From an uncultured Aliivibrio sp. (GTDB lineage Bacteria; Pseudomonadota; Gammaproteobacteria; Enterobacterales; Vibrionaceae), in contig NZ_CAMLHO010000033.1 of assembly GCF_946479765.1 (NCBI RefSeq), positions 1 through 43,335 of the forward strand: a DNA stretch of 43,335 bases, read 5' to 3'. The notes beneath the pieces were generated by a model. It ran no database searches. It was not told the DNA's origin and saw only the letters and a program-made list of their open reading frames with translations. The position numbers and the translations under genes are program-made. Shown here in pieces: positions 1-8,043 of the stretch. How positions within the stretch are numbered: the stretch's first letter is position 1; each line of letters starts with the position of its first letter.

Positions 1-47
1 CCCTCGGCGTTCGCGCTGTGCCGGTTCAAGTCCGGCCCGGGGCACCA
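1..47 (+). tRNA. tRNA-Leu(UAA), 3' part only
   Basis: The window opens inside a tRNA. A long variable arm with a UUCG-like tip (about 5-19), a T arm with GCCGG/CCGGC stem and loop TTCAAGT (20-36), acceptor strand CCGGGGC (37-43), discriminator A44 and encoded CCA (45-47) are visible. The stretch after the anticodon, CCCTCGGCGTTCGCGCTGTG, matches what I know of E. coli tRNA-Leu(UAA). The anticodon itself is outside the window, so the isoacceptor call is by recognition of the variable arm. Confidence 0.88.
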
Positions 48-56
48 TCTATTAAG

Positions 57-87
57 AAGGCTCATCATTTTGTGATGGGCCTTTTTT
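57..87 (+). terminator. Rho-independent terminator after tRNA-Leu
   Basis: An 11-bp stem, 57-67 pairing with 73-83 (one G-T pair), has a 5-base loop and runs into six T residues (82-87). It lies 10 bases after the tRNA CCA end, so it ends the tRNA transcript before the ECF cassette. Confidence 0.85.
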
Positions 88-125
88 CTTTGTCTAAAAA
101 ACATTTAGACGTCTAGATGTAAATA

Positions 126-154
126 TTTCCAAACCGCTCAAGTTACTGTATAAT
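126..154 (+). promoter_or_regulatory. Candidate sigma70 promoter of the ECF cassette
   Basis: A perfect TATAAT at 149-154 follows a weak -35-like TTTCCA at 126-131 by 17 bases. It lies after the tRNA terminator and 48 bases before the first ATG of the cassette. The -10 is convincing and the -35 is poor. No riboswitch-like fold was recognised in the short leader. Confidence 0.45.
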
Positions 155-202
155 ACGCGCCTTTCTTCCTGTTAATTTCAATTTTGCTTCAAGGCTAACA
201 TT

Positions 203-754
203 ATGAACCTTTCTGCTAAAACTGTTGTTGTTATTGCTATCGGTGCTGCTTTATACGGTATCGGTGGTTTGCCAATGTTTGGTATTCCTGTATTTGCGAA
301 TACTACTCTAAAACCTGCTATGGCTGTCTTGGCTTTATTTTCTGTGCTTTATGGACCAATTGTAGGCTTCTTAGTTGGTTTTATTGGACATTGGGTGACT
401 GATTTATTTGCAGGTTGGGGTGTTTGGCTTACATGGGTTTTAGGCTCTGGAATTGTAGGTATGGTTATTGGCCTATTCCCTATTATTACTAAAAATCGTA
501 TTGAATCAGGGCTTTTTGATAAGAAAGATTTCCTTATATTTGTCGTATTAGCGTTTGCTGGTAATGTTATTGGTTATGGTACTTCCGCTTTTTTAGATAC
601 CATCTTATACGCAGAACCTTTTAGTAAAGTATTCATGCAACTTTGTATTATTGCTGCTGGTAACACAGTTTTAATTGCTATTGTGGGCTACTTAATTCTG
701 ACCAATTTAGCAAAGCGTAAGAAACAAAGTACAAACTTAACAGAGGCGCTATAA
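203..754 (+). CDS. ECF transporter S component, UPF0397 family
   Basis: A 183-residue integral membrane protein, the substrate-binding (S) subunit of an energy-coupling-factor importer. It has about five to six hydrophobic segments, an early segment ending in the family-type [10 protein letters not shown] (about residues 34-43) and [15 protein letters not shown] (about 59-73), which I recognise as UPF0397. Annotation pipelines often call such proteins riboflavin S components, but the sequence alone does not prove the substrate. It is followed after 3 bases by the ATPase gene and then EcfT, so this is a dedicated (group I) ECF cassette. A weak AAGG lies 8 bases before the ATG. The tail is basic and cytoplasmic. 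Confidence 0.88.
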   Translation: MNLSAKTVVVIAIGAALYGIGGLPMFGIPVFANTTLKPAMAVLALFSVLYGPIVGFLVGFIGHWVTDLFAGWGVWLTWVLGSGIVGMVIGLFPIITKNRIESGLFDKKDFLIFVVLAFAGNVIGYGTSAFLDTILYAEPFSKVFMQLCIIAAGNTVLIAIVGYLILTNLAKRKKQSTNLTEAL

Positions 755-757
755 TTA

Positions 758-2467
758 ATGAGCGTAACCTTTTCAAACTTCTCTTTTCGATATGCGTCAC
801 AGGACAAGCCGACGCTTAAAAATATCAATCTAAGGATAGAGCAAGGAGAAAAGATCTTAATCGTTGGCCCTAGTGGTAGTGGTAAGTCGACATTAGGCCA
901 GTGTTTAAATGGCCTTATTCCCCACACAGTAAAAGGTGAAATAGAAGGTCAACTTTGCATTAATGGCAAAGAGATTTCAGACTGGAAAATTGAACAATAC
1001 ACCGAAAATGTAGGAACTGTTTTACAAGACACAGACAGCCAGTTTGTGGGATTAACTGTGGGTGAAGATATTGCTTTTGCACTTGAAAACCAAATGGTAT
1101 CAAAAGCAAAAATGTATCCTATTGTTCGTGATACTGCAAAATTAGTCGACTTAGAAAACTTATTAAATAAATCACCTTATGATCTTAGTGGCGGTCAAAA
1201 ACAGCGAGTTTCGTTAGGTGGTATTTTAGTTGATGATGTTGATTTACTTCTTTTTGATGAACCCTTAGCAAGTTTAGATCCAAAAACAGGTAAAGCAACG
1301 ATCGATATCATTGATGATCTGCATAAAAGCAGAGGCAAAACTATAGTGATCATTGAGCATCGACTAGAAGATGTTCTTTATCGCTCTGTTGACCGTATTA
1401 TTTTAATGGATAATGGCGAAATCATTGCAGACATGACTCCTGATGAGTTAATTCAATCCTCACTGCTTACAAAGCATGGGATCCGCGAGCCTTTATACGT
1501 CTCTTTATTAAAAAAATGTCAATTAGACCTCGCTTTGATCCCTAACATTAGTCATCTAGCATCGATCCCTGTTGAGTCACTAAAACAAGCAGTATGTACT
1601 TGGTTTCGTGATATGAAAGAGATCTCTTCCCTTACTGAGAATAATGATGTTCTGCTAAGTGTTGATAAACTTACTTACTCTTATGATGGTGAAGTTAATG
1701 CATTAGACGATATTTCGTTTAATGTGAAGAAAGGTGAATTTGTTTCTATTCTTGGTAAGAATGGCTCTGGTAAATCGACGATTACCAAATTGGTTATGGG
1801 CGTATTACAACCAGACCAAGGGTCACTCTTCTTAAATGGTCAAGATTTAACGGAACTTTCTATTTACGAGCGTTCACAGAAAGTCGGAGTGGTTCTACAA
1901 AACCCAAACCATATGATTTCGCATCACATGATTTATGATGAAGTTGCATTTGGTTTAGTTAATAGTGGATTGTCTGATAGTGACATCGAGAAGAGAGTAC
2001 TTAATGCTCTCGAATTATGTGGCTTAAGCCGTTTTCGCCATTGGCCAATTGATGCATTAAGTTACGGGCAGAAAAAACGAGTAACTATCGCTTCTATTCT
2101 TGTTCTTGAGCCTGAGTTATTAATTCTTGATGAACCAACGGCAGGGCAAGATTATAAAAACTACACTTCAATGCTTGGGTTTATTAATCAATTAAATAAG
2201 AAGCTTGGGTTGACAGTAATTATTATTTCTCATGATATGCATTTGGTTCTAGAGCATACCAGTCGCGCCATTGTTATTGCCGACAGTAAGTGCATTGCAG
2301 ATCAAAAAGTCACGCAAGTTTTTAGCCAGCCAGAACTATTAAATAAAGCGAATTTAACAGTGACTAGTTTATATGAGTTAGCTGAAAAGCTAGAGATCAC
2401 AAATATCACAGGGTTTATGCAGCAATTCATTACCGAAGAACATGAGAGTAAGAAAAATGTCCACTGA
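758..2467 (+). CDS. ECF transporter fused double ATPase (A-A')
   Basis: A 569-residue protein with two ABC ATPase domains in tandem, energising the ECF transporter at the inner face of the membrane. Domain 1: Walker [10 protein letters not shown] (37-45), signature LSGGQ (143-147), Walker B LLLFDEP (163-169). Domain 2: Walker A GKNGSGKST (333-341), variant signature LSYGQ (434-438), Walker B LLILDEP. Both nucleotide sites look complete. Fused A-A' ATPases of this length are typical of YkoD-like ECF modules. It starts 3 bases after the S-component stop, and its end overlaps the start of ecfT, so the three are co-translated. The substrate is unproven. Confidence 0.93.
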   Translation: MSVTFSNFSFRYASQDKPTLKNINLRIEQGEKILIVGPSGSGKSTLGQCLNGLIPHTVKGEIEGQLCINGKEISDWKIEQYTENVGTVLQDTDSQFVGLTVGEDIAFALENQMVSKAKMYPIVRDTAKLVDLENLLNKSPYDLSGGQKQRVSLGGILVDDVDLLLFDEPLASLDPKTGKATIDIIDDLHKSRGKTIVIIEHRLEDVLYRSVDRIILMDNGEIIADMTPDELIQSSLLTKHGIREPLYVSLLKKCQLDLALIPNISHLASIPVESLKQAVCTWFRDMKEISSLTENNDVLLSVDKLTYSYDGEVNALDDISFNVKKGEFVSILGKNGSGKSTITKLVMGVLQPDQGSLFLNGQDLTELSIYERSQKVGVVLQNPNHMISHHMIYDEVAFGLVNSGLSDSDIEKRVLNALELCGLSRFRHWPIDALSYGQKKRVTIASILVLEPELLILDEPTAGQDYKNYTSMLGFINQLNKKLGLTVIIISHDMHLVLEHTSRAIVIADSKCIADQKVTQVFSQPELLNKANLTVTSLYELAEKLEITNITGFMQQFITEEHESKKNVH

Positions 2468-3299
2468 TAAACAAAGTTTCGGTATTAACTATGTGGATTT
2501 GGATACTTGGCTTCATCGTTTAAATGGTGTGACTAAGTTTCTATTGTTTATTACATGGATAACGGTTGTTCTAACAACCTTTGATTTACGTATTATTATT
2601 CCATTAATAGTGATTGGTTTGTATTTGTTGAAAGCAACAAAAGTGCCTTTTTCAGCGTATAAACCGTTATTGATAGGGACGGCTACGGTATTGAGTATGA
2701 ATGCCGTATTCATGTTCTTACTTGCTCCTGAGCAGGGAAATGAATTACTTGGCTCGACCACCGTATTAATGCCAATTTTTGGTAGTTATGCAATTACACA
2801 AGAAACCTTATTTTACTTGATTACGGTAACACTTAAGTATTTTAGTATGTTTCCCATAGCTCTGGTATTTGTATTTACGACACATCCAGCTGAATTTGCG
2901 GCGAGTTTAAATCGACTTGGTTTGCCTTATAAAATCGCTTATGCAGTCAGTTTAACGTTAAGATATTTACCTGAAGTGAAAAGTGATTTTATTAATATTA
3001 TGCATGCGCAACAGGCTCGTGGTGTTGATTTGTCAAAGAATGTACCTGTATTTACTCGTATAAGTAATATAGCTAAAATATTAGGACCGTTGATTTTTTC
3101 AAGCTTAGACCGGGCTGATGAAATTTCTAATGCGATGGTATTGCGAGGTTTTGGCCGAGCAAAAAGCAGAACTTGGTTTAGCGATAAAGCGATTACTAAA
3201 ACAGATAAATTGGTAATGGTAGGCTTATTGGTCATTGCCGTATTAGCCATTAGCAAACGAGTAATGGAAACGTCTCTTTTTTGGTATCCTTTTCATTAA
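2457..3299 (+). CDS. ecfT: ECF transporter transmembrane subunit EcfT
   Basis: A CbiQ/EcfT-family membrane subunit of about 280 residues that couples the ATPases to the S component. It has five or more hydrophobic segments and the cytoplasmic coupling motifs QQARGVD (near residue 185) and the second, Ala-Arg-Gly-like VLRGFG (about 225). An in-frame ATG lies at 2442, but the ATG at 2457 has a better upstream purine run (GAGAGTAAG) and gives the cleaner start (MSTDKQ). Either choice overlaps the ATPase stop codon, implying translational coupling. It is the last gene of the cassette; a hairpin follows at 3316-3352. Confidence 0.9.
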   Translation: MSTDKQSFGINYVDLDTWLHRLNGVTKFLLFITWITVVLTTFDLRIIIPLIVIGLYLLKATKVPFSAYKPLLIGTATVLSMNAVFMFLLAPEQGNELLGSTTVLMPIFGSYAITQETLFYLITVTLKYFSMFPIALVFVFTTHPAEFAASLNRLGLPYKIAYAVSLTLRYLPEVKSDFINIMHAQQARGVDLSKNVPVFTRISNIAKILGPLIFSSLDRADEISNAMVLRGFGRAKSRTWFSDKAITKTDKLVMVGLLVIAVLAISKRVMETSLFWYPFH

Positions 3300-3315
3300 T
3301 GCCCGTTATTAAATA

Positions 3316-3352
3316 CAAATAGGAAATGAGCTATCCACTTACTTCCTATTTG
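3316..3352. terminator. Hairpin between convergent genes
   Basis: A perfect 10-bp inverted repeat, CAAATAGGAA (3316-3325) with its complement at 3343-3352, with a 17-base loop. It lies between ecfT (+) and the convergent small gene, whose stop codon it overlaps. The T tracts on either side are poor, so it may be a weak bidirectional terminator. Confidence 0.5.
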
Positions 3353-3699
3353 TTAGTTTGATTGAAGTGTTCAATAACATCTGAACTGATGTTTTCATGA
3401 CTAAATACCAGCATAGATGTGATTTTGTCAACCATTGCTTCTGGCTCTAATTCACTAAAAATAACGTTAGTAATGAGGGTTTTTATTAACAGTTCTTCAT
3501 GCTCAAGAAAGCCACGAGCATCGATTTCAGCTGGAATATCACTTGGCATACGGTCAAATTGTAAAAACGCCATATTATGATTAACGTGAGAGCTTAATAG
3601 CTGTTCAGGAAACCATTCCTCACCAGTAACCACTTCTAAGTCATCATTGTGGGCTGCTTGAATATCTTGCAAATTTTTAATCAGTTCTGAAATGTTCAC
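3346..3699 (-). CDS. Hypothetical 117-residue protein
   Basis: I do not recognise this family. The product is acidic and probably cytosolic, with no signal peptide or membrane segment. It has a helical N-terminus (MNISELIKNLQDIQAAHNDD), a central VVTGEEWFPEQLLSSHV stretch, and a C-terminal half that predicts helical. The start is GTG at 3699 with a GAG-containing purine run about 9 bases upstream. It stands alone: convergent to ecfT, divergent from the MipA/OmpV gene, with 149 bases between the two start codons. A real gene is likely because the frame is open over its whole length and no better frame competes. Confidence 0.7.
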   Translation of the reverse strand: MNISELIKNLQDIQAAHNDDLEVVTGEEWFPEQLLSSHVNHNMAFLQFDRMPSDIPAEIDARGFLEHEELLIKTLITNVIFSELEPEAMVDKITSMLVFSHENISSDVIEHFNQTNK

Positions 3700-3848
3700 A
3701 CTTTTTTCTCAAGAGATAAATTATTATTTATTGGTATCAACACTATACTTAAATTCTAAAGTTGATTGAAATTATATTTACTTCAATTGCTTAATTCGTT
3801 TATCTTTTAATCAATTATTCTCTTTAACTTAACTCTGGGTAGTTTCTT

Positions 3849-5198
3849 TTGTATAAATACGTATTTAATTTAAAACCTCTATTTTTTCTAGTCGTTCAAC
3901 TATTGTTTATACATACCGTTTATGCAGGTGAAATAGATAAAGAAGAAGATATATCGCTTAAAGCCTCTATTGAAAAAGAGAAAGAGTGGGGGATTGCCGC
4001 TGTGATAAGAACGGCGAGCATACCTTATGTCACTGATACTGAAACCGTATCCACCTTTATACCTATGATGTTTTTTGAGAATGAATACGTATTTATTGAT
4101 GGTATGGAAGGTGGGTTGTATCTGTATCAGGAGAGTGATTGGCAACTAAGTGCTCTGATGCGCCTACGCTATTTTGACTTACCAAAAGAAGATCAGAATA
4201 AAGCGGGCGGTGATGTTGTCGATACGGGTTTCCGAGCTCGATATAATTTTGATAGAGAATGGTTTATTGATTCAGAGTTAATGGTTGATCCTGACTTCCG
4301 TGCCTACATGAACGTCAAGCTTGGCGCTGAGATTGAATCAGGTGATTGGTGGTTTAATCCAAGTATAGAAAGTCGTTGGAAAGGATCTGAATTTAATAGC
4401 TACTACTATAGCCGTAATCTAGACAGTGGTGAGGAGCTAGGTGCTGGTGTTGATGTTAAAGCTGGTATCATGTCGCGTTACCATGTTACTTCAAACTTGT
4501 ATTTATTAGGCGGTAGTTATTTATCTCGTTTAGATGATAATGCTTATAGTAGCCAATATATAGACAGTCGTTGGCAATTTGAGTACTTTTTAGGCGTCGG
4601 ATTCTTTACTGACAGTAGTACTTCTACTCGAAAAGACATTAGTAATAAGCCATATTTACGTATTGCTCATGGTTGGGCGACGCCTTCAAATATTGGAGAT
4701 ATTATTAATTTAGATTCTGAAAAAGATCCTTATAATAACCAAATGACCTCGGTATTTTATGGCTTACCGCTTACTAATGAATTGTTTTCTTTACCTGTTG
4801 ATCTTTATTTAACGCCAGGTTATGTCCAACATTGGAAATCGGATGTACAAAATCTAAGTTCAGAGTTTGTAGTAGCGATAAAAGCCTATGTAACCATCCC
4901 ATGGCCAACAAAGTGGCGATTTGGTGTTGCTGAAGGTTTATCGTATATTAATAATGTAGCATACATTGAACAAAGTGAAATGGATAGAAAAGGGTACAGA
5001 GAAAGTAAGTTATTAAATTATTTAGATTTTTCATTTGATGTGAATTTGGGTGACTTATTTAATCATCGAGAATTAGATGGTGTTTGGCTTGGTTACAGTA
5101 TTCATCACCGTTCGGCTATTTTTGAAAATTCATCTCAATATGGAAGAATTAAGGGTGGAAGTAATTACAATAGTATCTATGTTCAGTTTGATATTTAA
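3849..5198 (+). CDS. MipA/OmpV-family outer membrane protein
   Basis: A 449-residue predicted outer membrane beta-barrel. A TTG start gives a good Sec signal peptide (hydrophobic core about residues 10-22, cut after HTVYA); the next in-frame Met is inside the mature domain, so the TTG is required. The mature part shows family features: an early FIPMMFFENEYVFIDG block, then GGLYLYQ, RLRYFDLP and GDVVDTGFRARY, alternating aromatic strands, and a final YVQFDI ending in a hydrophobic residue, as in barrels assembled by BAM. It is longer than classic OmpV/MipA (about 250-280). The role is unknown; family members are linked to peptidoglycan-synthesis scaffolding or are abundant porin-like proteins. 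Confidence 0.82.
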   Translation: MYKYVFNLKPLFFLVVQLLFIHTVYAGEIDKEEDISLKASIEKEKEWGIAAVIRTASIPYVTDTETVSTFIPMMFFENEYVFIDGMEGGLYLYQESDWQLSALMRLRYFDLPKEDQNKAGGDVVDTGFRARYNFDREWFIDSELMVDPDFRAYMNVKLGAEIESGDWWFNPSIESRWKGSEFNSYYYSRNLDSGEELGAGVDVKAGIMSRYHVTSNLYLLGGSYLSRLDDNAYSSQYIDSRWQFEYFLGVGFFTDSSTSTRKDISNKPYLRIAHGWATPSNIGDIINLDSEKDPYNNQMTSVFYGLPLTNELFSLPVDLYLTPGYVQHWKSDVQNLSSEFVVAIKAYVTIPWPTKWRFGVAEGLSYINNVAYIEQSEMDRKGYRESKLLNYLDFSFDVNLGDLFNHRELDGVWLGYSIHHRSAIFENSSQYGRIKGGSNYNSIYVQFDI

Positions 5199-5509
5199 GT
5201 TGTCCTACTGAATAAAAGAGGTGTTGTGTTTTCTAATGCAGTGCCTTTTTTGTATCTATAAATAATTATTGTCAATAATATGACAGCTGTCATTTTTTTG
5301 TAAATAAAATCAATGAGTTAAAATTCATTCGACATATTACTACATTATGTAATATAGGATCTTATTTTCTTGAAGTTCGTCATAAAACAGATTTAAAATT
5401 CATAATTTTGATTTTACATTCACGATATTACTTTGTAATGAAAATTAAGTGCGTTATTATTTTTTTGGAATGAAGATCAATAAATTTAACACTTGTGCAA
5501 AGGACTGCT
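5199..5509. other. 311-base AT-rich spacer
   Basis: Between the MipA/OmpV gene and the GGDEF gene. It contains no open frame worth calling. Its only clear structure is the palindrome at 5280-5293 followed by seven T residues, described separately. The rest is AT-rich and may hold the GGDEF promoter. Confidence 0.6.
5280..5299 (+). promoter_or_regulatory. 14-bp perfect palindrome with T tract (operator or terminator)
   Basis: ATGACAGCTGTCAT (5280-5293) is a perfect palindrome followed by T residues to 5299. As RNA it would form only a 5-bp stem with AGCT loop plus a U tract, a weak terminator for the MipA/OmpV gene. As DNA it looks like a dimeric regulator site. The right half, CTGTCAT, is also a perfect PhoB half-box, followed 11 bases on by a poor second repeat (TTGTAAA). 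None of these readings is settled. Confidence 0.35.
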
Positions 5510-6841
5510 ATGCGAGTTTTTCAAAAAATAACGATAATCATGCTAATACTTTCTATTGGTACGCTTACTTGGTATTACTTTTGTGGAGATACTAAAACCA
5601 TCACGATTAATCCAGCTATGTATCAATACAAAGCAACGGATGATAAAAAAGTCGGCGGGATAAGTGAAGCCATTTTAGTTGAAAAAAACGGTAAACCCTT
5701 GATGCAGTGCTCGATGAAAAAGGGAGATTATGCTTGGCCATATTGTGAAGTAGCTATTCATTTTTCTGACAGTATTTTTGAAGGGATTGATCTTTCCTCT
5801 TACTCTAAACTCATCTTAGATATTGATTATAAAAGTGCCGATCCTAATGGTCGATTACGAGTTTATTTGCGCAATAGTAATCCAATTTATACGAAACGGA
5901 ACGATGCTGCCTCTTTAAAATTTAATGGTGTTGAATATGAGCCAGGTTACAATGCGGGTCCAAAAACACTTCAATTAAGTGACTTTCAAGTGCTTACTTG
6001 GTGGATCGCTGATTATAAAGTCGCTGTTGAGCATGCCGCTCCAGAGTTTTCTAATATATCTATTATTGAAATTGCGACGCCATCAAGTGTAAGTAGTGGT
6101 GAGTTTGAAATGACAATTAATAGCATTGAATTACGTGGTGTTTGGATTAAAGAAGCGACCTTGCTGAAGATTATTTTGTATGCTTGGTTAATTATGGTTA
6201 TCGGTTATGTCTTGTATGAACAAAAAAGACTTAATAAAAAACTTAAGGTCATTAGCTATCGTGAAGAACGATTACGAAAACTGAATGATGATTTGAAAGA
6301 GAAAAATGTAGAGTTTGCAGAGCTTGCACATCGTGATTCATTAACGGGAGCAAGAAACCGAAATGCAGTGAGAGATTGGCTCGATAGAATGTCGCAACAA
6401 GTACGTTGGGGTAAGCAAACTTTTTCTGTTATCTATATTGATATTGACTACTTCAAAAAGGTTAACGATGAATTAGGCCATCAAACCGGCGATGATATCT
6501 TAAGAGAGTTTGTATTGGTCATTACGGGAGCGATCAAAAGTACAGACTTTTTAGTCCGCTGGGGAGGGGAGGAGTTTATTGTTTTCAGCCAAAACTGTAA
6601 TTTAGAGCAAGCCGCAAAAAAAGCAGAGCATATTCGTCATGCAATTGAACATCATTTATGGTGTCATAATGAACCCTTAACCAGTAGTTTTGGGGTGGCT
6701 GAAATGAAAAACGAACGAATTACAGAAGTCATTGCACGAGCGGATGATGCTCTATATAAAGCAAAAAATACTGGTCGTAATAGAGTTGTGATAAGTCAGA
6801 ATGTCGTAGTAGCAGACTCTAGCGTTCATTATATAAACTAA
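5510..6841 (+). CDS. Membrane diguanylate cyclase (GGDEF) with periplasmic sensor domain
   Basis: Makes cyclic di-GMP from two GTP at the inner face of the membrane. From the ATG at 5510 the protein has 443 residues: a signal anchor (about 6-25), a beta-rich periplasmic domain of roughly 190 residues (possibly jelly-roll-like, inferred), a second membrane helix (about 218-237), a basic coiled-coil linker and a GGDEF domain with active GGEEF (352-356) and DIDYFKKVND metal/substrate segments. The inhibitory I-site RxxD is KSTD (343-346), so product inhibition may be weak. An in-frame GTG at 5495 was rejected because AAGGA (5500-5504) sits 5 bases before the ATG at 5510. No EAL domain. It is followed by a terminator. 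Confidence 0.9.
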   Translation: MRVFQKITIIMLILSIGTLTWYYFCGDTKTITINPAMYQYKATDDKKVGGISEAILVEKNGKPLMQCSMKKGDYAWPYCEVAIHFSDSIFEGIDLSSYSKLILDIDYKSADPNGRLRVYLRNSNPIYTKRNDAASLKFNGVEYEPGYNAGPKTLQLSDFQVLTWWIADYKVAVEHAAPEFSNISIIEIATPSSVSSGEFEMTINSIELRGVWIKEATLLKIILYAWLIMVIGYVLYEQKRLNKKLKVISYREERLRKLNDDLKEKNVEFAELAHRDSLTGARNRNAVRDWLDRMSQQVRWGKQTFSVIYIDIDYFKKVNDELGHQTGDDILREFVLVITGAIKSTDFLVRWGGEEFIVFSQNCNLEQAAKKAEHIRHAIEHHLWCHNEPLTSSFGVAEMKNERITEVIARADDALYKAKNTGRNRVVISQNVVVADSSVHYIN

Positions 6842-6853
6842 CAATTGTCAAAG

Positions 6854-6886
6854 AAGCCTTATTGTTTGACGCAGTAAGGCTTTTTT
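6854..6886 (+). terminator. Rho-independent terminator after GGDEF gene
   Basis: Stem AAGCCTTA (6854-6861) pairs with TAAGGCTT (6875-6882), and the T run extends to 6886. It is 12 bases after the GGDEF stop and just before the convergent sanA end. Confidence 0.85.
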
Positions 6887-6891
6887 GGCGA

Positions 6892-7569
6892 TTATTCAAC
6901 AGGAGGAGAGCTATGTTTAATCGGTTCTTTAGGGCCTAGAAACTTTGGTTGAACATGAAAGACATATAAATCAAGCATCGCTTTCGTCCTCGCAAGTACT
7001 TCTCTAATTCTAATTTTTGTATTCGCCCATCCACTTGGTGAAGGGACAACCAAACATACAGTATCCATGTCGAAATTATTAGCAATAAATACTGCTCGCT
7101 GACAATGAAATTGTTGCGTTACAATCGTCAGGCTATTTGCATCAAAAATTTCTTTGGCTCGTTGCACCGAATCTAAAGTACGAAATCCCGCGTAATCTAG
7201 CGTAATGATTTTTTCTGGTATTCCTGCTTTTAGTAAGTCTCTTTTCATTGTCCAAGGTTCATTATAAGAACGGTGGGCGTTATCTCCGCTTAATAAAAAA
7301 TGAGAAACTTTGTTTTGTTTATATAGCTCGATGGCAGCATCAATACGATACTGGTAATAAGGGTTTAACGTGCGGCGAATATACTTACTGGTTCCTAGAA
7401 CCAATGCAGTTTCTTGTGCAGGAAGTACTTCAATGTCTTGATACAATTGTGCCCGTGTTGAAAAAGACATATAAAAATCGGCAGCTAAAACAGAAGCGAT
7501 AAGAGTAACACTTACGATCACCGCAATTTTTAACCACTTTTTAATTATGTCAAACATTGAGATTGTCAT
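6892..7569 (-). CDS. sanA: SanA, envelope barrier protein (DUF218/YdcF-like fold)
   Basis: A 225-residue inner-membrane protein with one N-terminal anchor (about residues 10-30) and a periplasmic DUF218 domain. Segments nearly identical to E. coli SanA as I remember it: ALVLGTSKY, LLSGDNAHRSYNEP, LDYAGFRTLDS, QQFHCQRA and a final FLGPKEPI. SanA is needed for the outer-envelope barrier to vancomycin at high temperature; its chemistry is not known. The start ATG at 7569 is preceded by AAGG; an in-frame ATG four codons on is possible. It lies downstream of the DUF3392 gene on the same strand with a 26-base gap, so the two may be co-transcribed. Confidence 0.93.
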   Translation of the reverse strand: MTISMFDIIKKWLKIAVIVSVTLIASVLAADFYMSFSTRAQLYQDIEVLPAQETALVLGTSKYIRRTLNPYYQYRIDAAIELYKQNKVSHFLLSGDNAHRSYNEPWTMKRDLLKAGIPEKIITLDYAGFRTLDSVQRAKEIFDANSLTIVTQQFHCQRAVFIANNFDMDTVCLVVPSPSGWANTKIRIREVLARTKAMLDLYVFHVQPKFLGPKEPIKHSSPPVE

Positions 7570-7595
7570 TATGCCTTAACCTAAATTAGCCGTAC

Positions 7596-7928
7596 TTACA
7601 CTTGTCGGTTTTTCTGTGCCCATGCACCAATTATAATAAAGGTCGAAAATACAATAGCAAGCATAAAAGCGGGTTGAATGGATCGCAAAGCAGAACTGAG
7701 AATGGGTGAAGCCTTTACAATTAGCAGACCATAGCCAAAGGCATTAATACCAATAAACGCACCAGTACGAATTAAAAAATGCTTGCCAGATAAAAAGGCT
7801 CTAACCGCACGATTAATATCTCCCCCTAGCATAACAAGTGCACAAGCAATCATCGCAATTGAGATATCAGATAAATAAGGAGTTAAGTAGCTCCCCATAG
7901 AATTAAAAAAATAAACAATGTGATTCAT
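7596..7928 (-). CDS. DUF3392-family small membrane protein
   Basis: A 110-residue integral membrane protein with three or four hydrophobic helices and a basic internal loop (RAVRAFLSGKHFLIR, about residues 41-55). I recognise it as DUF3392, a small inner-membrane family of vibrios and relatives without known function. There is no signal peptide and no catalytic motif. It is followed by sanA on the same strand, and its upstream side faces the maeA terminator, so it probably begins a two-gene transcript. The family call is from memory of the sequence pattern (GGDIN, GAFIGINAFGYGL). Confidence 0.72.
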   Translation of the reverse strand: MNHIVYFFNSMGSYLTPYLSDISIAMIACALVMLGGDINRAVRAFLSGKHFLIRTGAFIGINAFGYGLLIVKASPILSSALRSIQPAFMLAIVFSTFIIIGAWAQKNRQV

Positions 7929-7990
7929 GTAAAAAGTATTCTATAAAATAATTATTGCTGACTATTCTATCTCTTATAGAACAGATAGTT

Positions 7991-8022
7991 AAAAAAAAAC
8001 CAGAGAAAATTTCTCTGGTTTT
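7991..8022 (-). terminator. Rho-independent terminator of maeA
   Basis: A near-perfect inverted repeat, about AAACCAGAGAA (7997-8007) with TTCTCTGGTTT (8011-8021). On the - strand it ends in a run of nine T residues (complement of 7991-7999). It lies 22 bases after the maeA stop. Confidence 0.88.
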
Positions 8023-8043
8023 GATTTTGGTGGAAATTTTTAA

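Noticed and set aside
1-202. tRNA-Leu as an integration site with an island downstream
   Set aside because: No integrase and no second copy of the tRNA 3' end was noticed within the window; the ECF cassette alone is not proof of an island.
88-202. FMN or thiamine riboswitch ahead of the ECF cassette
   Set aside because: The leader after the candidate promoter is about 45 bases, and no conserved riboswitch core was recognised.
5287-5304. Complete PhoB box
   Set aside because: Only the first heptamer matches well; the second repeat at the right distance matches at about four of seven positions.
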